DNA from: Spirosoma montaniterrae
Lineage (GTDB): Bacteria; Bacteroidota; Bacteroidia; Cytophagales; Spirosomataceae
DNA: 64,000 nucleotides
Assembly (NCBI RefSeq): GCF_001988955.1
Contig: NZ_CP014263.1
Coordinates: forward strand, 310,001 to 374,000
Reading direction: 5' to 3'
Positions 1 to 7,964 of the stretch are shown in pieces. The stretch's first letter is position 1. Every line of letters starts with the position of its first letter. The notes beneath the pieces are model-generated. The model saw nothing but the letters and a program-made list of their open reading frames with translations, was not told the DNA's origin and made no database searches. A program made the translations under genes and the position numbers.

Positions 1-137
1 ATTCCGCAATAATACAAAATGAGCGAAGAAGATTGGGTATATGGAGGGTGAAAGGACCGTATACTCGAAAGGATTCGATAGATTTGGTGGAAAACCGGTA
101 CTTTGGGCCGATCAGTGATAAGCAGAAAGAACAGAGC

Positions 138-1343
138 ATGTCTTACAGTACAGAAGCCGTTGAGCTACCCGTAGCGGCAAAGCCGGCAAGTCTGTTCCCA
201 TATTATGCATTAGTTATACTCGCCACCTGTCTATCTCTTTATCTGGCCCTTACCTGCCAACCGAAGGGTGACGAAGGTGGCCTGTATCTGCCCGCTTTTG
301 AACAGGCGTTTGACAAATGGCCAGCCATCGACATGAGTCCATACTGGCCGATTTCTTCGGTTTATCTCTGGATTATCGCCTTGCTACAGGCACTGACAGG
401 CGATAGCTTTGGTACACAGTTTATTAGGATTGGCCGAATCGTTTCATTGCTTTGCTGGATGGCTGTGGTCGTTGATTTACTGCGCACGGGTCGTTATCAG
501 GGGTTTATCGTACTATTTAACCCGTATGTACTGATCTACGCCATCCGGGCGCATCCGTTCGTGCCGAGTATTCTGCTTTTTTATCTTTTCTGGAACCTAT
601 CCCGGCGAAACAAAGTGGCAGGGCTCTTCTTTCTTCCATTTGCTGTTAATTTTCAGGTGTTTATGGCGGGTGTGGTGGGTTTGTTCATGCCTCCGTGGCC
701 GCTGCATCCAACGCCCGTCATGCGTGCTTTTGGCTTGGGCCTGCTGGTTATAGTTGGTGTTGGCCTGACGTTTCTGACGTGGGGTGGTATCTATCCTATA
801 AACTTCACAAAACACCATTTCTATAACCATTACCAGAAAACAGGTTCGCCTACATTCGCTTATGTGATCTCGGTACTGTTGCTGGCCGGTATGGTTTTCT
901 GGGTCGTTGGTGAGCGGTCGGTAGCTCAAATCAGGCATCATGCCGGCTATTCACTGGCAGTGGTTGGCGGGGTGTTGTTGGGGAGTTTATTTCTTTTCTT
1001 TACAACCGATATTATTGGTATCGCCCGTGAAGTTAGCGTAGGGGTAATGGGCCGGGCTCATCCGTATGGCTGGGTAGGTGCCTATGGCTTGCTCGGGTTG
1101 GGTTGGCTACGGCTTCACCGCGATCATTACATGGTCTTTTTCGGCCTGCTGGTTTCAGCGTTAACGTTGGTTTCGCTACACTATTTCTACGAACGATTGT
1201 CGGTATTTGCCTTCGTTGCGCCGTGCTTAGCCTGGTGTCTGGCTGGTGTTGCACCCGGTAGGCGGCACTCGTGGCTGCTTCCACTTATATGCAGTATATT
1301 TCTGGTCTGTTCTATTCTATATCAACGTTATGGCTCTTTGTAA
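138..1343 (+). CDS. GT-C-like polytopic membrane protein
   Basis: Integral membrane protein of about 400 residues with roughly ten hydrophobic segments. The first extracytoplasmic loop carries an acidic GDEGG motif just after the first membrane segment, the place where GT-C glycosyltransferases (lipid-phosphate-sugar dependent) hold their catalytic acid. The same arrangement (GDEVH) is in the gene at 2223, so the two look like distant paralogues. The frame is open from 33, but the ATG at 138 is preferred because it leaves a short cytoplasmic tail before the first membrane segment. A GT2 gene follows 47 bp later. Substrate unknown; assignment to GT-C is inferred from topology and the acidic loop, not from a recognised family signature. 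Confidence 0.6.
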   Translation: MSYSTEAVELPVAAKPASLFPYYALVILATCLSLYLALTCQPKGDEGGLYLPAFEQAFDKWPAIDMSPYWPISSVYLWIIALLQALTGDSFGTQFIRIGRIVSLLCWMAVVVDLLRTGRYQGFIVLFNPYVLIYAIRAHPFVPSILLFYLFWNLSRRNKVAGLFFLPFAVNFQVFMAGVVGLFMPPWPLHPTPVMRAFGLGLLVIVGVGLTFLTWGGIYPINFTKHHFYNHYQKTGSPTFAYVISVLLLAGMVFWVVGERSVAQIRHHAGYSLAVVGGVLLGSLFLFFTTDIIGIAREVSVGVMGRAHPYGWVGAYGLLGLGWLRLHRDHYMVFFGLLVSALTLVSLHYFYERLSVFAFVAPCLAWCLAGVAPGRRHSWLLPLICSIFLVCSILYQRYGSL

Positions 1344-1390
1344 ACACATTGTCTGTTGCCCATCAGGCTTACAACACGTCCTTCCTCTCC

Positions 1391-2101
1391 ATGAAGCTAT
1401 CCGTTATTGTACCTGCGTACAACGAAGAGCGCACAATCAACACAATTCTTCAGCGAGTTGCCAATGTAAAACTCTTAGATGATACGAAGCTCGAATTAAT
1501 TGTAGTAAACGACTGTTCGACAGACCGAACAGCAGAGCAGATACTGGCCTACAGGCAGGCTAATCCGACTGTGTGCGTTCTCTACCTGGAACACAACATC
1601 AACCGGGGCAAGGGCTACGCCATCCGAACGGGCATTCAGGCGGCAACCGGCGATTTTATTATTGTGCAGGATGCCGATCTCGAATATGACCCCGACGAGT
1701 TCAATGTCTTACTACGCCCTGCCCTGCGCGGAGTGGCCGATGTTGTCTACGGCTCGCGATTTATGGGCGGCAGACCCCACCGCATTCTGTTTTTTTGGCA
1801 TACCATTGGCAATAAGTTTCTGACGTTTTTCTCTAACCTGATGAACAACCTGAACCTGACCGATATGGAGACTTGCTATAAGCTGTTCAGAGCCAGCATT
1901 GTAAAGGGAATTGAGTTGAAAGAAGACCGATTTGGGTTTGAGCCGGAAGTTACGGCGAAACTTGCCAAACTCCCCGGTATCCGCATCTATGAGGTAGGAA
2001 TTTCATATTATGGCCGTACATATGAAGAGGGCAAGAAAATTAACTGGAGAGATGGCTTTCGGGCTATTTACTGCATTTTTCGCTACGGCGCGTTCAGTTG
2101 A
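1391..2101 (+). CDS. glycosyltransferase family 2, polyprenyl-phosphate sugar synthase-like
   Basis: A 236-residue GT-A fold enzyme resembling dolichyl-phosphate mannose synthase, which moves a sugar from a nucleotide donor to a polyprenyl phosphate. It opens with the family start SVIVPAYNEERTI, has VVNDCSTD for nucleotide binding, VQDADLEYDP as the DxD metal site and a YGSRF segment downstream. No C-terminal membrane helices are present, so it should be a soluble or peripheral form. The ATG at 1391 is chosen because it places the fold start at residue 2; upstream in-frame ATGs would overlap the preceding gene. Flanked by two GT-C-like proteins, it could supply their lipid-linked sugar donor; this coupling is inference. 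Confidence 0.85.
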   Translation: MKLSVIVPAYNEERTINTILQRVANVKLLDDTKLELIVVNDCSTDRTAEQILAYRQANPTVCVLYLEHNINRGKGYAIRTGIQAATGDFIIVQDADLEYDPDEFNVLLRPALRGVADVVYGSRFMGGRPHRILFFWHTIGNKFLTFFSNLMNNLNLTDMETCYKLFRASIVKGIELKEDRFGFEPEVTAKLAKLPGIRIYEVGISYYGRTYEEGKKINWRDGFRAIYCIFRYGAFS

Positions 2102-2191
2102 ACAAAAGATAAACAGGCTTAGGTAAATGATTAACGGGGGCGTTAGTGTAGTCGATCAATTTATCCGAAGACAGGTTTGATTCAAAACTGG

Positions 2192-2199
2192 TATTTTTG
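2192..2199 (+). promoter_or_regulatory. possible Bacteroidota -7 promoter box
   Basis: TATTTTTG fits the TAnnTTTG -7 consensus of Bacteroidota sigma-ABfA promoters and lies 23 bp before the ATG at 2223. No well-spaced -33 TTG is present (the nearest TTTG at 2176 is too close), so support is weak. Confidence 0.3.
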
Positions 2200-2222
2200 T
2201 GCAGAATTATTAATCTGCTTTC

Positions 2223-3455
2223 ATGCGTCCCTATCGCTCTATTGCCGCCGTTGTTTTGCTTGCCGTGTATGTGGTTGTCTTTTTTCTGAGAGACAAACTG
2301 GCCTACGCTATCGCTGGCGATGAAGTACACTTCTGGCCGACTGTGCTGATGTTTGCCAAAGAACCCATTCCGTCGGTACACCTGCTCAACAACTATCCTG
2401 AGGTGATAGCACCTTTGCCGTTTATGATGGGTGGGTGGCTGGTCAACCTCTTCGGCGAAAGCATACAGCCGTTACGCGTACTGAACTTTCTGCTGAGCTT
2501 CGGCCTGCTCATGGTATTTCTGACCCTCAGTTCGGGGCCGCGCCGGTTCTGGATCGCTGCGCTGGGGCTAATTGCTTTTCCTTACTACTATTTCTGTAGC
2601 ACGATTTACTACACCGATATGATTGCCCTCACCTTTATCCTGCTTGGCTGGGTGGGCTACCTGAAGGGTGTTCACTGGGCCGCTTGCCTGGCGTTTGTAG
2701 CGGCTATTTGTTCTCGGCAGTACGCAATCGTTTTTCCGGCCACTATCATTGCCTACGAACTGGCCCCTGCGGTGATGCGGTGGCCTGTGCAAATTGCGTC
2801 GACCTGGCGGCAGGTGCTGGCAAAACCGTATTTGTTGTACTACGTGCTGGCTGGTGTGACTTTGCTGGCGTGGGTGCTGTTCTGGGGGGGCTTAGGCCCG
2901 GCCCCCGAAGTAGCCCGGCAGAAATACAATGACACCGTACATGAGTTTATGTACAAGCCCGGTTTCGTGCTGTATGCGTCGGCCTGTCTGGGTGTGTATT
3001 ATGTGCTGCCCGAAATGATTCTGGCCCGCACCAACACGCTTCTGGCTCTGCGGCCTGTGCGACCGCTTTGGCTGGCCGCTGGCGTGGGGTTGGTAGCTGT
3101 ACTGGTGATTTTCTTCCCGGCGATACAGATGAACGACGGCTTTTTTGTGGTGCCGGTCATGGGCATGCTCGATCAGGTGCTGATTTTCTTCGGTATCGTC
3201 GGTACGGTCAAACAAATCGTTTTAGGTGGGCTGATGCTGCTGACATGGCTGCGGTTTGCCTCTCCGGCAAGCGGATTGGCCGGTTGGGTTGTGTTGCTCA
3301 ATTTAATACTGATGGGCAAAGCGCATATCGCCTGGGACAAATACCTGCTGCCTACCATCGGCACGCTCTGGCTACTGACACTGTGGGATAAACACTGGCC
3401 GTTCAGCCGAATTGCCGCCGAACAACCCCGCTCTGTTACTATTCAGGAAGCGTAG
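2223..3455 (+). CDS. GT-C-like polytopic membrane protein
   Basis: A 410-residue protein with about ten membrane segments. The first segment ends at residue 20-25 and is followed by an external loop with the acidic motif AGDEVHFWP, then a run of hydrophobic segments broken by short loops with YYTD, features of ArnT/PMT-like GT-C transferases. Probable role: transfer of a sugar from a polyprenyl-phosphate carrier to an envelope acceptor. It resembles the gene at 138 in layout and in the acidic first loop, and follows the GT2 gene by 121 bp that contains a possible promoter. Its last 17 bp overlap the convergent gene ending at 3439. Acceptor and sugar cannot be told from sequence. Confidence 0.6.
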   Translation: MRPYRSIAAVVLLAVYVVVFFLRDKLAYAIAGDEVHFWPTVLMFAKEPIPSVHLLNNYPEVIAPLPFMMGGWLVNLFGESIQPLRVLNFLLSFGLLMVFLTLSSGPRRFWIAALGLIAFPYYYFCSTIYYTDMIALTFILLGWVGYLKGVHWAACLAFVAAICSRQYAIVFPATIIAYELAPAVMRWPVQIASTWRQVLAKPYLLYYVLAGVTLLAWVLFWGGLGPAPEVARQKYNDTVHEFMYKPGFVLYASACLGVYYVLPEMILARTNTLLALRPVRPLWLAAGVGLVAVLVIFFPAIQMNDGFFVVPVMGMLDQVLIFFGIVGTVKQIVLGGLMLLTWLRFASPASGLAGWVVLLNLILMGKAHIAWDKYLLPTIGTLWLLTLWDKHWPFSRIAAEQPRSVTIQEA

Positions 3456-4386
3456 AAAGGCCCCGCGTGGATTCGCCCCGCGCGGTCGGCGTCCCGATGG
3501 ATTCGCCCGTGAGCGAAGGTGCGTTTGCAGGTTTGGGTAGCAACGTATAGGAGTGATAGGCCGTGCCGAGCCACCAGATTTTCAGACCAATTCGTTTAAC
3601 GATTACAACCTGCTGCACCACCGTCATAATCAGTATGGTGGGCCAGTTGCGCATGGTAATCAGGTCATCGAGAAGAAAATAAACGCCAAACAATATCGTG
3701 CCAAGCAGAATCATGAGCCAGTACAGCCCATACGTCCGGGTCAGATTTTGCCAGACGAGTTGCCCGGCCCGGCCAAACGCCCGAAATGCGTTACGCTCAT
3801 CTTCCCGAAACATAAGCACTTTGGCGTAATCGCCAATGCACAATACATACGTGGCCGTAAGCGCGAACAGGCAAAAAAAGCCACCGCCAATCCAGAACAA
3901 ACCGCGCTCAGTCAACGTATCGCTGAGGGCTATGCTTACCACCGACCCTGCCACCAGCCAAACGCCTGCCCCTGTCAGCACAAATAACAACGTAACGCCG
4001 AAGAGCCGCAGAAATCGCCCGGCATAATGGCTGCAAGCCGCCAGAAACGCACCGACGCTAAATCGTCCGGTCGGTTGCGAAAACCGGAATAAAACGCCAC
4101 CGGCCAGAAAAACGCTCAGGAAAACGTAGAGAATACTCATCCACCGGCCAGCCCGTAGTAACGGACTGATTGCCCGTTCGCTGCGGTGCATGAAATCGGA
4201 GTAAATAGTATAATCGAACCCATCGAGCAATGTCAGAAATGCCCGCGAATCCTGATCTTCAACTTTTAAGGTGCTATAAAATGGTAGGGCTACCACTAAG
4301 GCCAGTACCAGCGTAAGGCCATAAATCAGGCCAACGAGCCGTAATGAACCAAGCGTTTGGCGAAAAGAGAGAAGCAGGATGTTCAC
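3439..4386 (-). CDS. conserved hypothetical membrane protein
   Basis: A 315-residue protein with about six hydrophobic segments. The N-terminal part reads as a helix around residues 15-37, then a long external loop to about residue 85, followed by alternating membrane segments; the C-terminal 40 residues are polar. No catalytic motif is recognised. The layout resembles membrane proteins often kept beside housekeeping genes in Cytophagales, but I cannot name a family. It starts 36 bp after the end of nuoB on the same strand and could be co-transcribed with it; its 3' end overlaps the convergent gene at 2223-3455 by 17 bp. Confidence 0.6.
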   Translation of the reverse strand: MNILLLSFRQTLGSLRLVGLIYGLTLVLALVVALPFYSTLKVEDQDSRAFLTLLDGFDYTIYSDFMHRSERAISPLLRAGRWMSILYVFLSVFLAGGVLFRFSQPTGRFSVGAFLAACSHYAGRFLRLFGVTLLFVLTGAGVWLVAGSVVSIALSDTLTERGLFWIGGGFFCLFALTATYVLCIGDYAKVLMFREDERNAFRAFGRAGQLVWQNLTRTYGLYWLMILLGTILFGVYFLLDDLITMRNWPTILIMTVVQQVVIVKRIGLKIWWLGTAYHSYTLLPKPANAPSLTGESIGTPTARGESTRGLSTLPE

Positions 4387-4421
4387 AGGAAAAGGCTGGG
4401 TTGGCTTGACCAGACACAGCG

Positions 4422-4919
4422 TCAGATTTTCTGCGCCAGTGGGTGTTCTGTTCGGATTTTCTCCTGCAATTTAAGAAAACCATCGATTAGTGCTTCGGGG
4501 CGGGGCGGGCAACCCGGCACGTACACATCAACCGGAATAATTCGGTCGACACCCTTAACGACGTGGTAGCCATGTTGCCAGTAAGGGCCACCACAGTTGG
4601 AGCATGACCCCATCGAAATCACGTAGCGCGGCTCGGCCATCTGCTCGTAAAGCCGCCGGATGCGGTCGGCCATTTTGTACGTTACCGTACCCGACACAAT
4701 CATGATGTCGGATTGCCGGGGCGACGGGCGTGGAAATACGCCGAAGCGTTCGAGGTCGTAGTTGGCTGCGAATGTTTGCATCATCTCAATGGCGCAGCAG
4801 GCCAGTCCAAAACTCATAGGCCACAGCGACTTCTCGCGCGACCAGTTCAGGAGTTCTTCCGAGCGCATCAGCAGCACGCTCGCATCGCCCGATTTTTCAG
4901 TTGGAGGAGTCAGATTCAT
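4422..4919 (-). CDS. nuoB: NADH-quinone oxidoreductase subunit B
   Basis: Peripheral subunit of respiratory complex I that binds the terminal [4Fe-4S] cluster N2 and passes electrons to quinone. The adjacent cysteines in [10 protein letters not shown], the cysteine of MGSCSNCGG and that of [10 protein letters not shown] are the four expected ligands. The ATG at 4919 gives 165 residues, in line with the family; an upstream in-frame ATG at 4952 adds an unconserved stretch. The gene is separated from nuoA by an unrelated small secreted protein, and no nuoC-N genes lie nearby, so the remaining complex I genes must be elsewhere. Confidence 0.95.
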   Translation of the reverse strand: MNLTPPTEKSGDASVLLMRSEELLNWSREKSLWPMSFGLACCAIEMMQTFAANYDLERFGVFPRPSPRQSDIMIVSGTVTYKMADRIRRLYEQMAEPRYVISMGSCSNCGGPYWQHGYHVVKGVDRIIPVDVYVPGCPPRPEALIDGFLKLQEKIRTEHPLAQKI

Positions 4920-4958
4920 TGGGTAAATAAATACGTGCGGGTATGCCAACAAAACACA

Positions 4959-5477
4959 TCACGGCTGAACTCGGTTCAGTACGTCTTGTTGAGACCGGCT
5001 GGTGAATGGGTCGAGTTGCCGACGCAAATTCTCAGCCACCTCGTTGGGAGCGGCTACAATCGGTCGGATAACCCGCCTGTTGATCGGCCCGATGGCATAA
5101 CCGGCCAATGCACCGGCACCAGCCCCTATCGCTGCAGTCATGGTCAGGCTCAACCCAAACAGAATCGGACTTTGAAACCGACTTTTCTGATTCGACCTAA
5201 TAGATAAGAAGCCCGTTGTCAGCCCGCCAATGATTGCACCGTTGAGCGCGGCCCCCCGCCGGTTGGCCCGCCGGATGATGATTTTGCGAACCGTTACCAA
5301 TGGCACTTGTTCGTCGTCAATATGCACATGAGTAGCCGTAACGTTGGTTAATATGCCCTGAACCCGATACCGGTCTTCGGTAACGACCCTTGCCTGATAG
5401 CGGTTACCCGTCAGCAACTGCGCGTGCGTTTCATAGGCACACACCAGCAACAGCAGCAGACCCGTAGCGTAGCTCAT
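4959..5477 (-). CDS. secreted/membrane protein with glycine-rich segment
   Basis: A 172-residue protein with a short signal peptide (residues 1-19, ending THAQ), a beta-rich region up to about residue 70 that resembles the small SH3/Sm-like folds found in periplasmic proteins, then two glycine/alanine-rich segments (NGAIIGGLTTG and AIGAGAGALAGYAIG) reminiscent of glycine-zipper membrane segments. No known domain is firmly recognised. Its start codon overlaps the stop of nuoA in an ATGA arrangement (5474-5477), so it is translationally coupled to nuoA and lies between nuoA and nuoB. Nothing in the sequence suggests a role in complex I. Confidence 0.65.
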   Translation of the reverse strand: MSYATGLLLLLVCAYETHAQLLTGNRYQARVVTEDRYRVQGILTNVTATHVHIDDEQVPLVTVRKIIIRRANRRGAALNGAIIGGLTTGFLSIRSNQKSRFQSPILFGLSLTMTAAIGAGAGALAGYAIGPINRRVIRPIVAAPNEVAENLRRQLDPFTSRSQQDVLNRVQP

Positions 5478-5953
5478 GCAGGCTTCCGGGTAGCATATTT
5501 CCGATTAACCTGCTCGTACAAACTCATCGGCACGTTGGTGTTGGCCGTTGGTAGTTTAGGTTGTGGTTTCACCCAGTCGAGGTAGCCTTTCGCCCAGACA
5601 TACGCCAGCCCCAAGGCCAGAATCGCTACGAAAATAGCGGCTTCAGCGAGTGCAAACCAGCCCCAAAGCCCGTCGGTTTCGCGGATGAGCTGCTCCTGCC
5701 CGAACACCGTAGCCCACGGAAACAGGAAGGCCAGTTCGACGTCGAACAGCACAAATACTAACGCCACCACGTAAAACCGTAGATTGAACTGAATATTGGC
5801 ATTGCCAATTGGCTCCTCGCCCGACTCATACGTACTGTTTTTCTCTATGTTAGGCCGGTGTGGTCGCAGTAGCCGCGCCACAAACAGCACCACCGCAATG
5901 AACGCAAACGCGGCCAGAATGAACAACAGCAATATGCCAAAATCTGAAAGCAT
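5474..5953 (-). CDS. nuoA: NADH-quinone oxidoreductase subunit A
   Basis: Small membrane subunit of complex I. It has three membrane segments, the conserved loop YESGEEPIGNANIQFN between the first and second, and FYVVALVFVLFDVELAFLFPW in the second, all diagnostic of NuoA. A C-terminal extension of about 40 residues after the third helix is longer than usual and rich in K, P and N. The ATG at 5953 is preferred over 5980 because it starts directly before the first helix. The stop overlaps the start of the 172-residue gene downstream (ATGA). Confidence 0.93.
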   Translation of the reverse strand: MLSDFGILLLFILAAFAFIAVVLFVARLLRPHRPNIEKNSTYESGEEPIGNANIQFNLRFYVVALVFVLFDVELAFLFPWATVFGQEQLIRETDGLWGWFALAEAAIFVAILALGLAYVWAKGYLDWVKPQPKLPTANTNVPMSLYEQVNRKYATRKPA

Positions 5954-5963
5954 AACAGCTATT

Positions 5964-6020
5964 ATTTTATAGAGACGCAAAATCTTTTATTTTATAGAGA
6001 CGCAAAATCTTGCGTCTCTA
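5964..6020. repeat. tandem/palindromic GAGACGCAA repeat
   Basis: Two direct copies of a 23-bp unit (5964-5986 and 5989-6011) each contain TAGAGACGCAA. The second copy is followed by its reverse complement, giving a perfect 11-bp stem (5995-6005 with 6010-6020) and a 4-base loop. The right arm contains the stop codon of the minus-strand gene ending at 6018. The same nine-base core recurs at 36376-36489, so this is a dispersed repeat family. Confidence 0.9.
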
Positions 6021-6629
6021 CTTTTTCTTCTTTTTATACAGATTATACACCATCGACACCTGTAGGTTCCGGTTGCGATAGGTTGCCAGCGGTTCAGGTG
6101 AAACATTGTTCAGGCCGTATACGTACCGAACGTGCAGACTGAATTTATCGAGCATGTCCAGGAAATCGTAGTGAGCACCCACAACAATACCAACGTCGCT
6201 ATTCGAGCCGGGGCCACCCGTTTTCCCGGCATTAAGGGCGTAACTAAACTCTGGCCCGGCCTGAAGCGTCAGCCCCTCGGTTGGGATGTAACCCAGCAGC
6301 AGCGGCACACTGACGTAATAATATTTGGTCGGGAAATTGATGCGTTGGGTGGTGCCAATTTGTGTTTGTTGCAGGTTGGCTCCTTTAACGGTCAGCAATA
6401 CCTCGGGTTGGGCCACAAATCGCTGATACCGATACCGATACATAACGCCACCATGCAGTTGAAGCATCTGTTTGGGAATACTCGATGAGATACCCGATAC
6501 GTTCAGGCGCGTTAGGCTGCCGCCTGCTTTAAATCCAAAATGCCCACCAATGGGGTTATTGCTTTGTGCCCGAACAGATGCGAACGAGAAAAGAAAAATG
6601 AAAAAAAATAGAATTCGGGACGTATGCAT
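6018..6629 (-). CDS. PorT-like outer-membrane beta-barrel protein
   Basis: A 203-residue protein with a signal peptide (MHTSRILFFFIFLFSFASVRAQ region) followed by alternating amphipathic beta strands typical of the small eight-stranded barrels annotated as PorT-family or OmpW/OmpX-like in Bacteroidota. Features include GGHFGFKAGGSLTRLNV at the first strand, GGVMYRYRYQRF at the second, QAGPEFSYALNAG in the middle and a terminal strand NRNLQVSMVYNLYK. Function is unknown; such barrels are often structural or part of secretion. The ATG at 6629 is chosen because it begins the signal peptide. The stop codon lies inside the palindrome at 5995-6020. Confidence 0.75.
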   Translation of the reverse strand: MHTSRILFFFIFLFSFASVRAQSNNPIGGHFGFKAGGSLTRLNVSGISSSIPKQMLQLHGGVMYRYRYQRFVAQPEVLLTVKGANLQQTQIGTTQRINFPTKYYYVSVPLLLGYIPTEGLTLQAGPEFSYALNAGKTGGPGSNSDVGIVVGAHYDFLDMLDKFSLHVRYVYGLNNVSPEPLATYRNRNLQVSMVYNLYKKKKK

Positions 6630-6717
6630 ACAAGGAATGAGTGGTAGATGAACAACCACACTAATAACGGCTGATTAAGCTGCAAATTTGGTTAAAAAAA
6701 GTTAAGATGTCGTCCGT

Positions 6718-7278
6718 TTAGTTCAGGCGCGGGTCAACGGGGTAATGTGCAATGGCCTTATACTCGCCCCCCATGCGTTTCAGCACACCCCGCCAGAACG
6801 CATTGGCGGGCGTACTGAACAGGAAATCGGCATCGGTTTGACTCACAATCCAGGCTTTCTGTTCAAGTTCATTGGCTAATTGTCCTTCGCCCCAACCCGA
6901 GTAGCCGATGAAAAACCGAATGTCGCGCTCGGTTAGCGTGCCGAGGTTAACGGCCTGTTTCACCTGATCGAAGTTGCCGCTCCAGTACAACCCGTCGAGA
7001 ATCTGAATCGACTCGTCGAGTAAATCGGGTCGGCGGTGAATAAAATGCAGGGTATTTTGTTGAACCGGCCCACCTACGTACAACGGCAGATCGGCGTGCA
7101 TATCTTCGATGACGTCGCTCACGTTTACATCGGTAAGTTGATTCAAGACCAGCCCAAACGTACCCGCCTGATTGTGTTCGCACACTAAAACCACGCTTCG
7201 CTCAAAATTGCTGTCGCCCAAAAACGGCTCGGCAATTAGCAAACTTCCATTCACAACGATTGGCAAATTCGTATTCAT
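6718..7278 (-). CDS. yqgE: YqgE/AlgH family protein
   Basis: A 186-residue member of the UPF0301 (YqgE/AlgH) family, whose biochemical role is not settled. Diagnostic segments are GSLLIAEPFLGDSNFERSVV near the N-terminus, GTFGLVLNQ, LPLYVGGPVQQNTLHFIHR and the FFIGYSGWGEGQLANELEQ block. The ATG at 7278 matches the usual family start; the in-frame ATG at 7305 would overlap the upstream gene. It follows the DUF4230 gene by about 23 bp on the same strand and is probably in the same transcript. Confidence 0.9.
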   Translation of the reverse strand: MNTNLPIVVNGSLLIAEPFLGDSNFERSVVLVCEHNQAGTFGLVLNQLTDVNVSDVIEDMHADLPLYVGGPVQQNTLHFIHRRPDLLDESIQILDGLYWSGNFDQVKQAVNLGTLTERDIRFFIGYSGWGEGQLANELEQKAWIVSQTDADFLFSTPANAFWRGVLKRMGGEYKAIAHYPVDPRLN

Positions 7279-7301
7279 AGTCGGCCCAATTAGAAAAACG
7301 C

Positions 7302-7877
7302 TCAAAATATAATACCAATTTTTTTGCCAGATGTTCGCTCCAGCAACGGGCGCAGGATGCGTTCGGCATTTTGGCGAGTCTGGGCCAGAATGCCGCTGTT
7401 CAGGGCCGACTGCCTGATTTGCCGCTCGGCCTGCCGATACGCGTCGCTCACCAACTGGGCTTCGTTCAAAAACGAAAACCGGGTGTCATATACCCGCGAG
7501 CGGTCGTGGCTGATTTTCCAGCCGCAGAGTTCAGGTTTGGGCAGACGAATAGTCAGCGAATCGCCAGTGCCGGTAATGTCGGCGGCACTAATGCGGGTCA
7601 GGTCGATGCAGCCGGTGGCTTCGCCTTCCACAATCAGTACAGCATTGGCGTTGGGTAAAAACAGGTTTAGCTGCTCATGCTCAACGATGTCTTTGAAGGT
7701 ATATTTTACCAGTTCGAGTTTGCCCAGCGTGGTTATTTCTTTCAGCACCACAGTATGCGCGGTTTGGTCACCCCGCCGGAACCGGCTCAGTGCGTCGAAC
7801 CCGCGAATCTGTTCCCAGAAGGCAATCAGGCCAACGATAAGCAGGGCAAAAACGAACAGGCGAAAGAGGGATTGCAT
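7302..7877 (-). CDS. DUF4230 domain protein, membrane-anchored
   Basis: A 191-residue protein with one N-terminal membrane helix (residues 3-20) and a DUF4230 domain over most of the rest. Typical elements are ITTLGKLELVKYTFKDIVEHE, the VLIVEGEATGCIDLTRI strand and IRLPKPELCGWKISHDRSR. The C-terminal amphipathic helix carries ARQIRQSALNSGILAQTRQNAE-type heptads. The family is widespread and uncharacterised; the layout suggests a periplasmic SPFH-like fold anchored to the inner membrane. It lies between the hemA terminator and yqgE. Confidence 0.85.
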   Translation of the reverse strand: MQSLFRLFVFALLIVGLIAFWEQIRGFDALSRFRRGDQTAHTVVLKEITTLGKLELVKYTFKDIVEHEQLNLFLPNANAVLIVEGEATGCIDLTRISAADITGTGDSLTIRLPKPELCGWKISHDRSRVYDTRFSFLNEAQLVSDAYRQAERQIRQSALNSGILAQTRQNAERILRPLLERTSGKKIGIIF

Positions 7878-7912
7878 AGTTATCGGAGAAGAATGCCAGC
7901 AACTTAACGAAG

Positions 7913-7941
7913 AACGCCCAAACTGATCTGGTTTGGGCGTT
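7913..7941 (-). terminator. hairpin downstream of hemA
   Basis: An 11-bp perfect stem (7913-7923 with 7931-7941, arm AACGCCCAAAC) with a 7-base loop lies 24 bp after the hemA stop and before the DUF4230 start. The tail on the minus strand is only modestly T-rich (CTTCGTT), so termination may be partial. Confidence 0.65.
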
Positions 7942-7964
7942 TTACACTGACAATAATTTATACG

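Noticed and set aside
1033..1284. Minus-strand frame inside the first membrane protein
   Set aside because: Shadow frame with no coding features; the plus frame has a coherent membrane topology.
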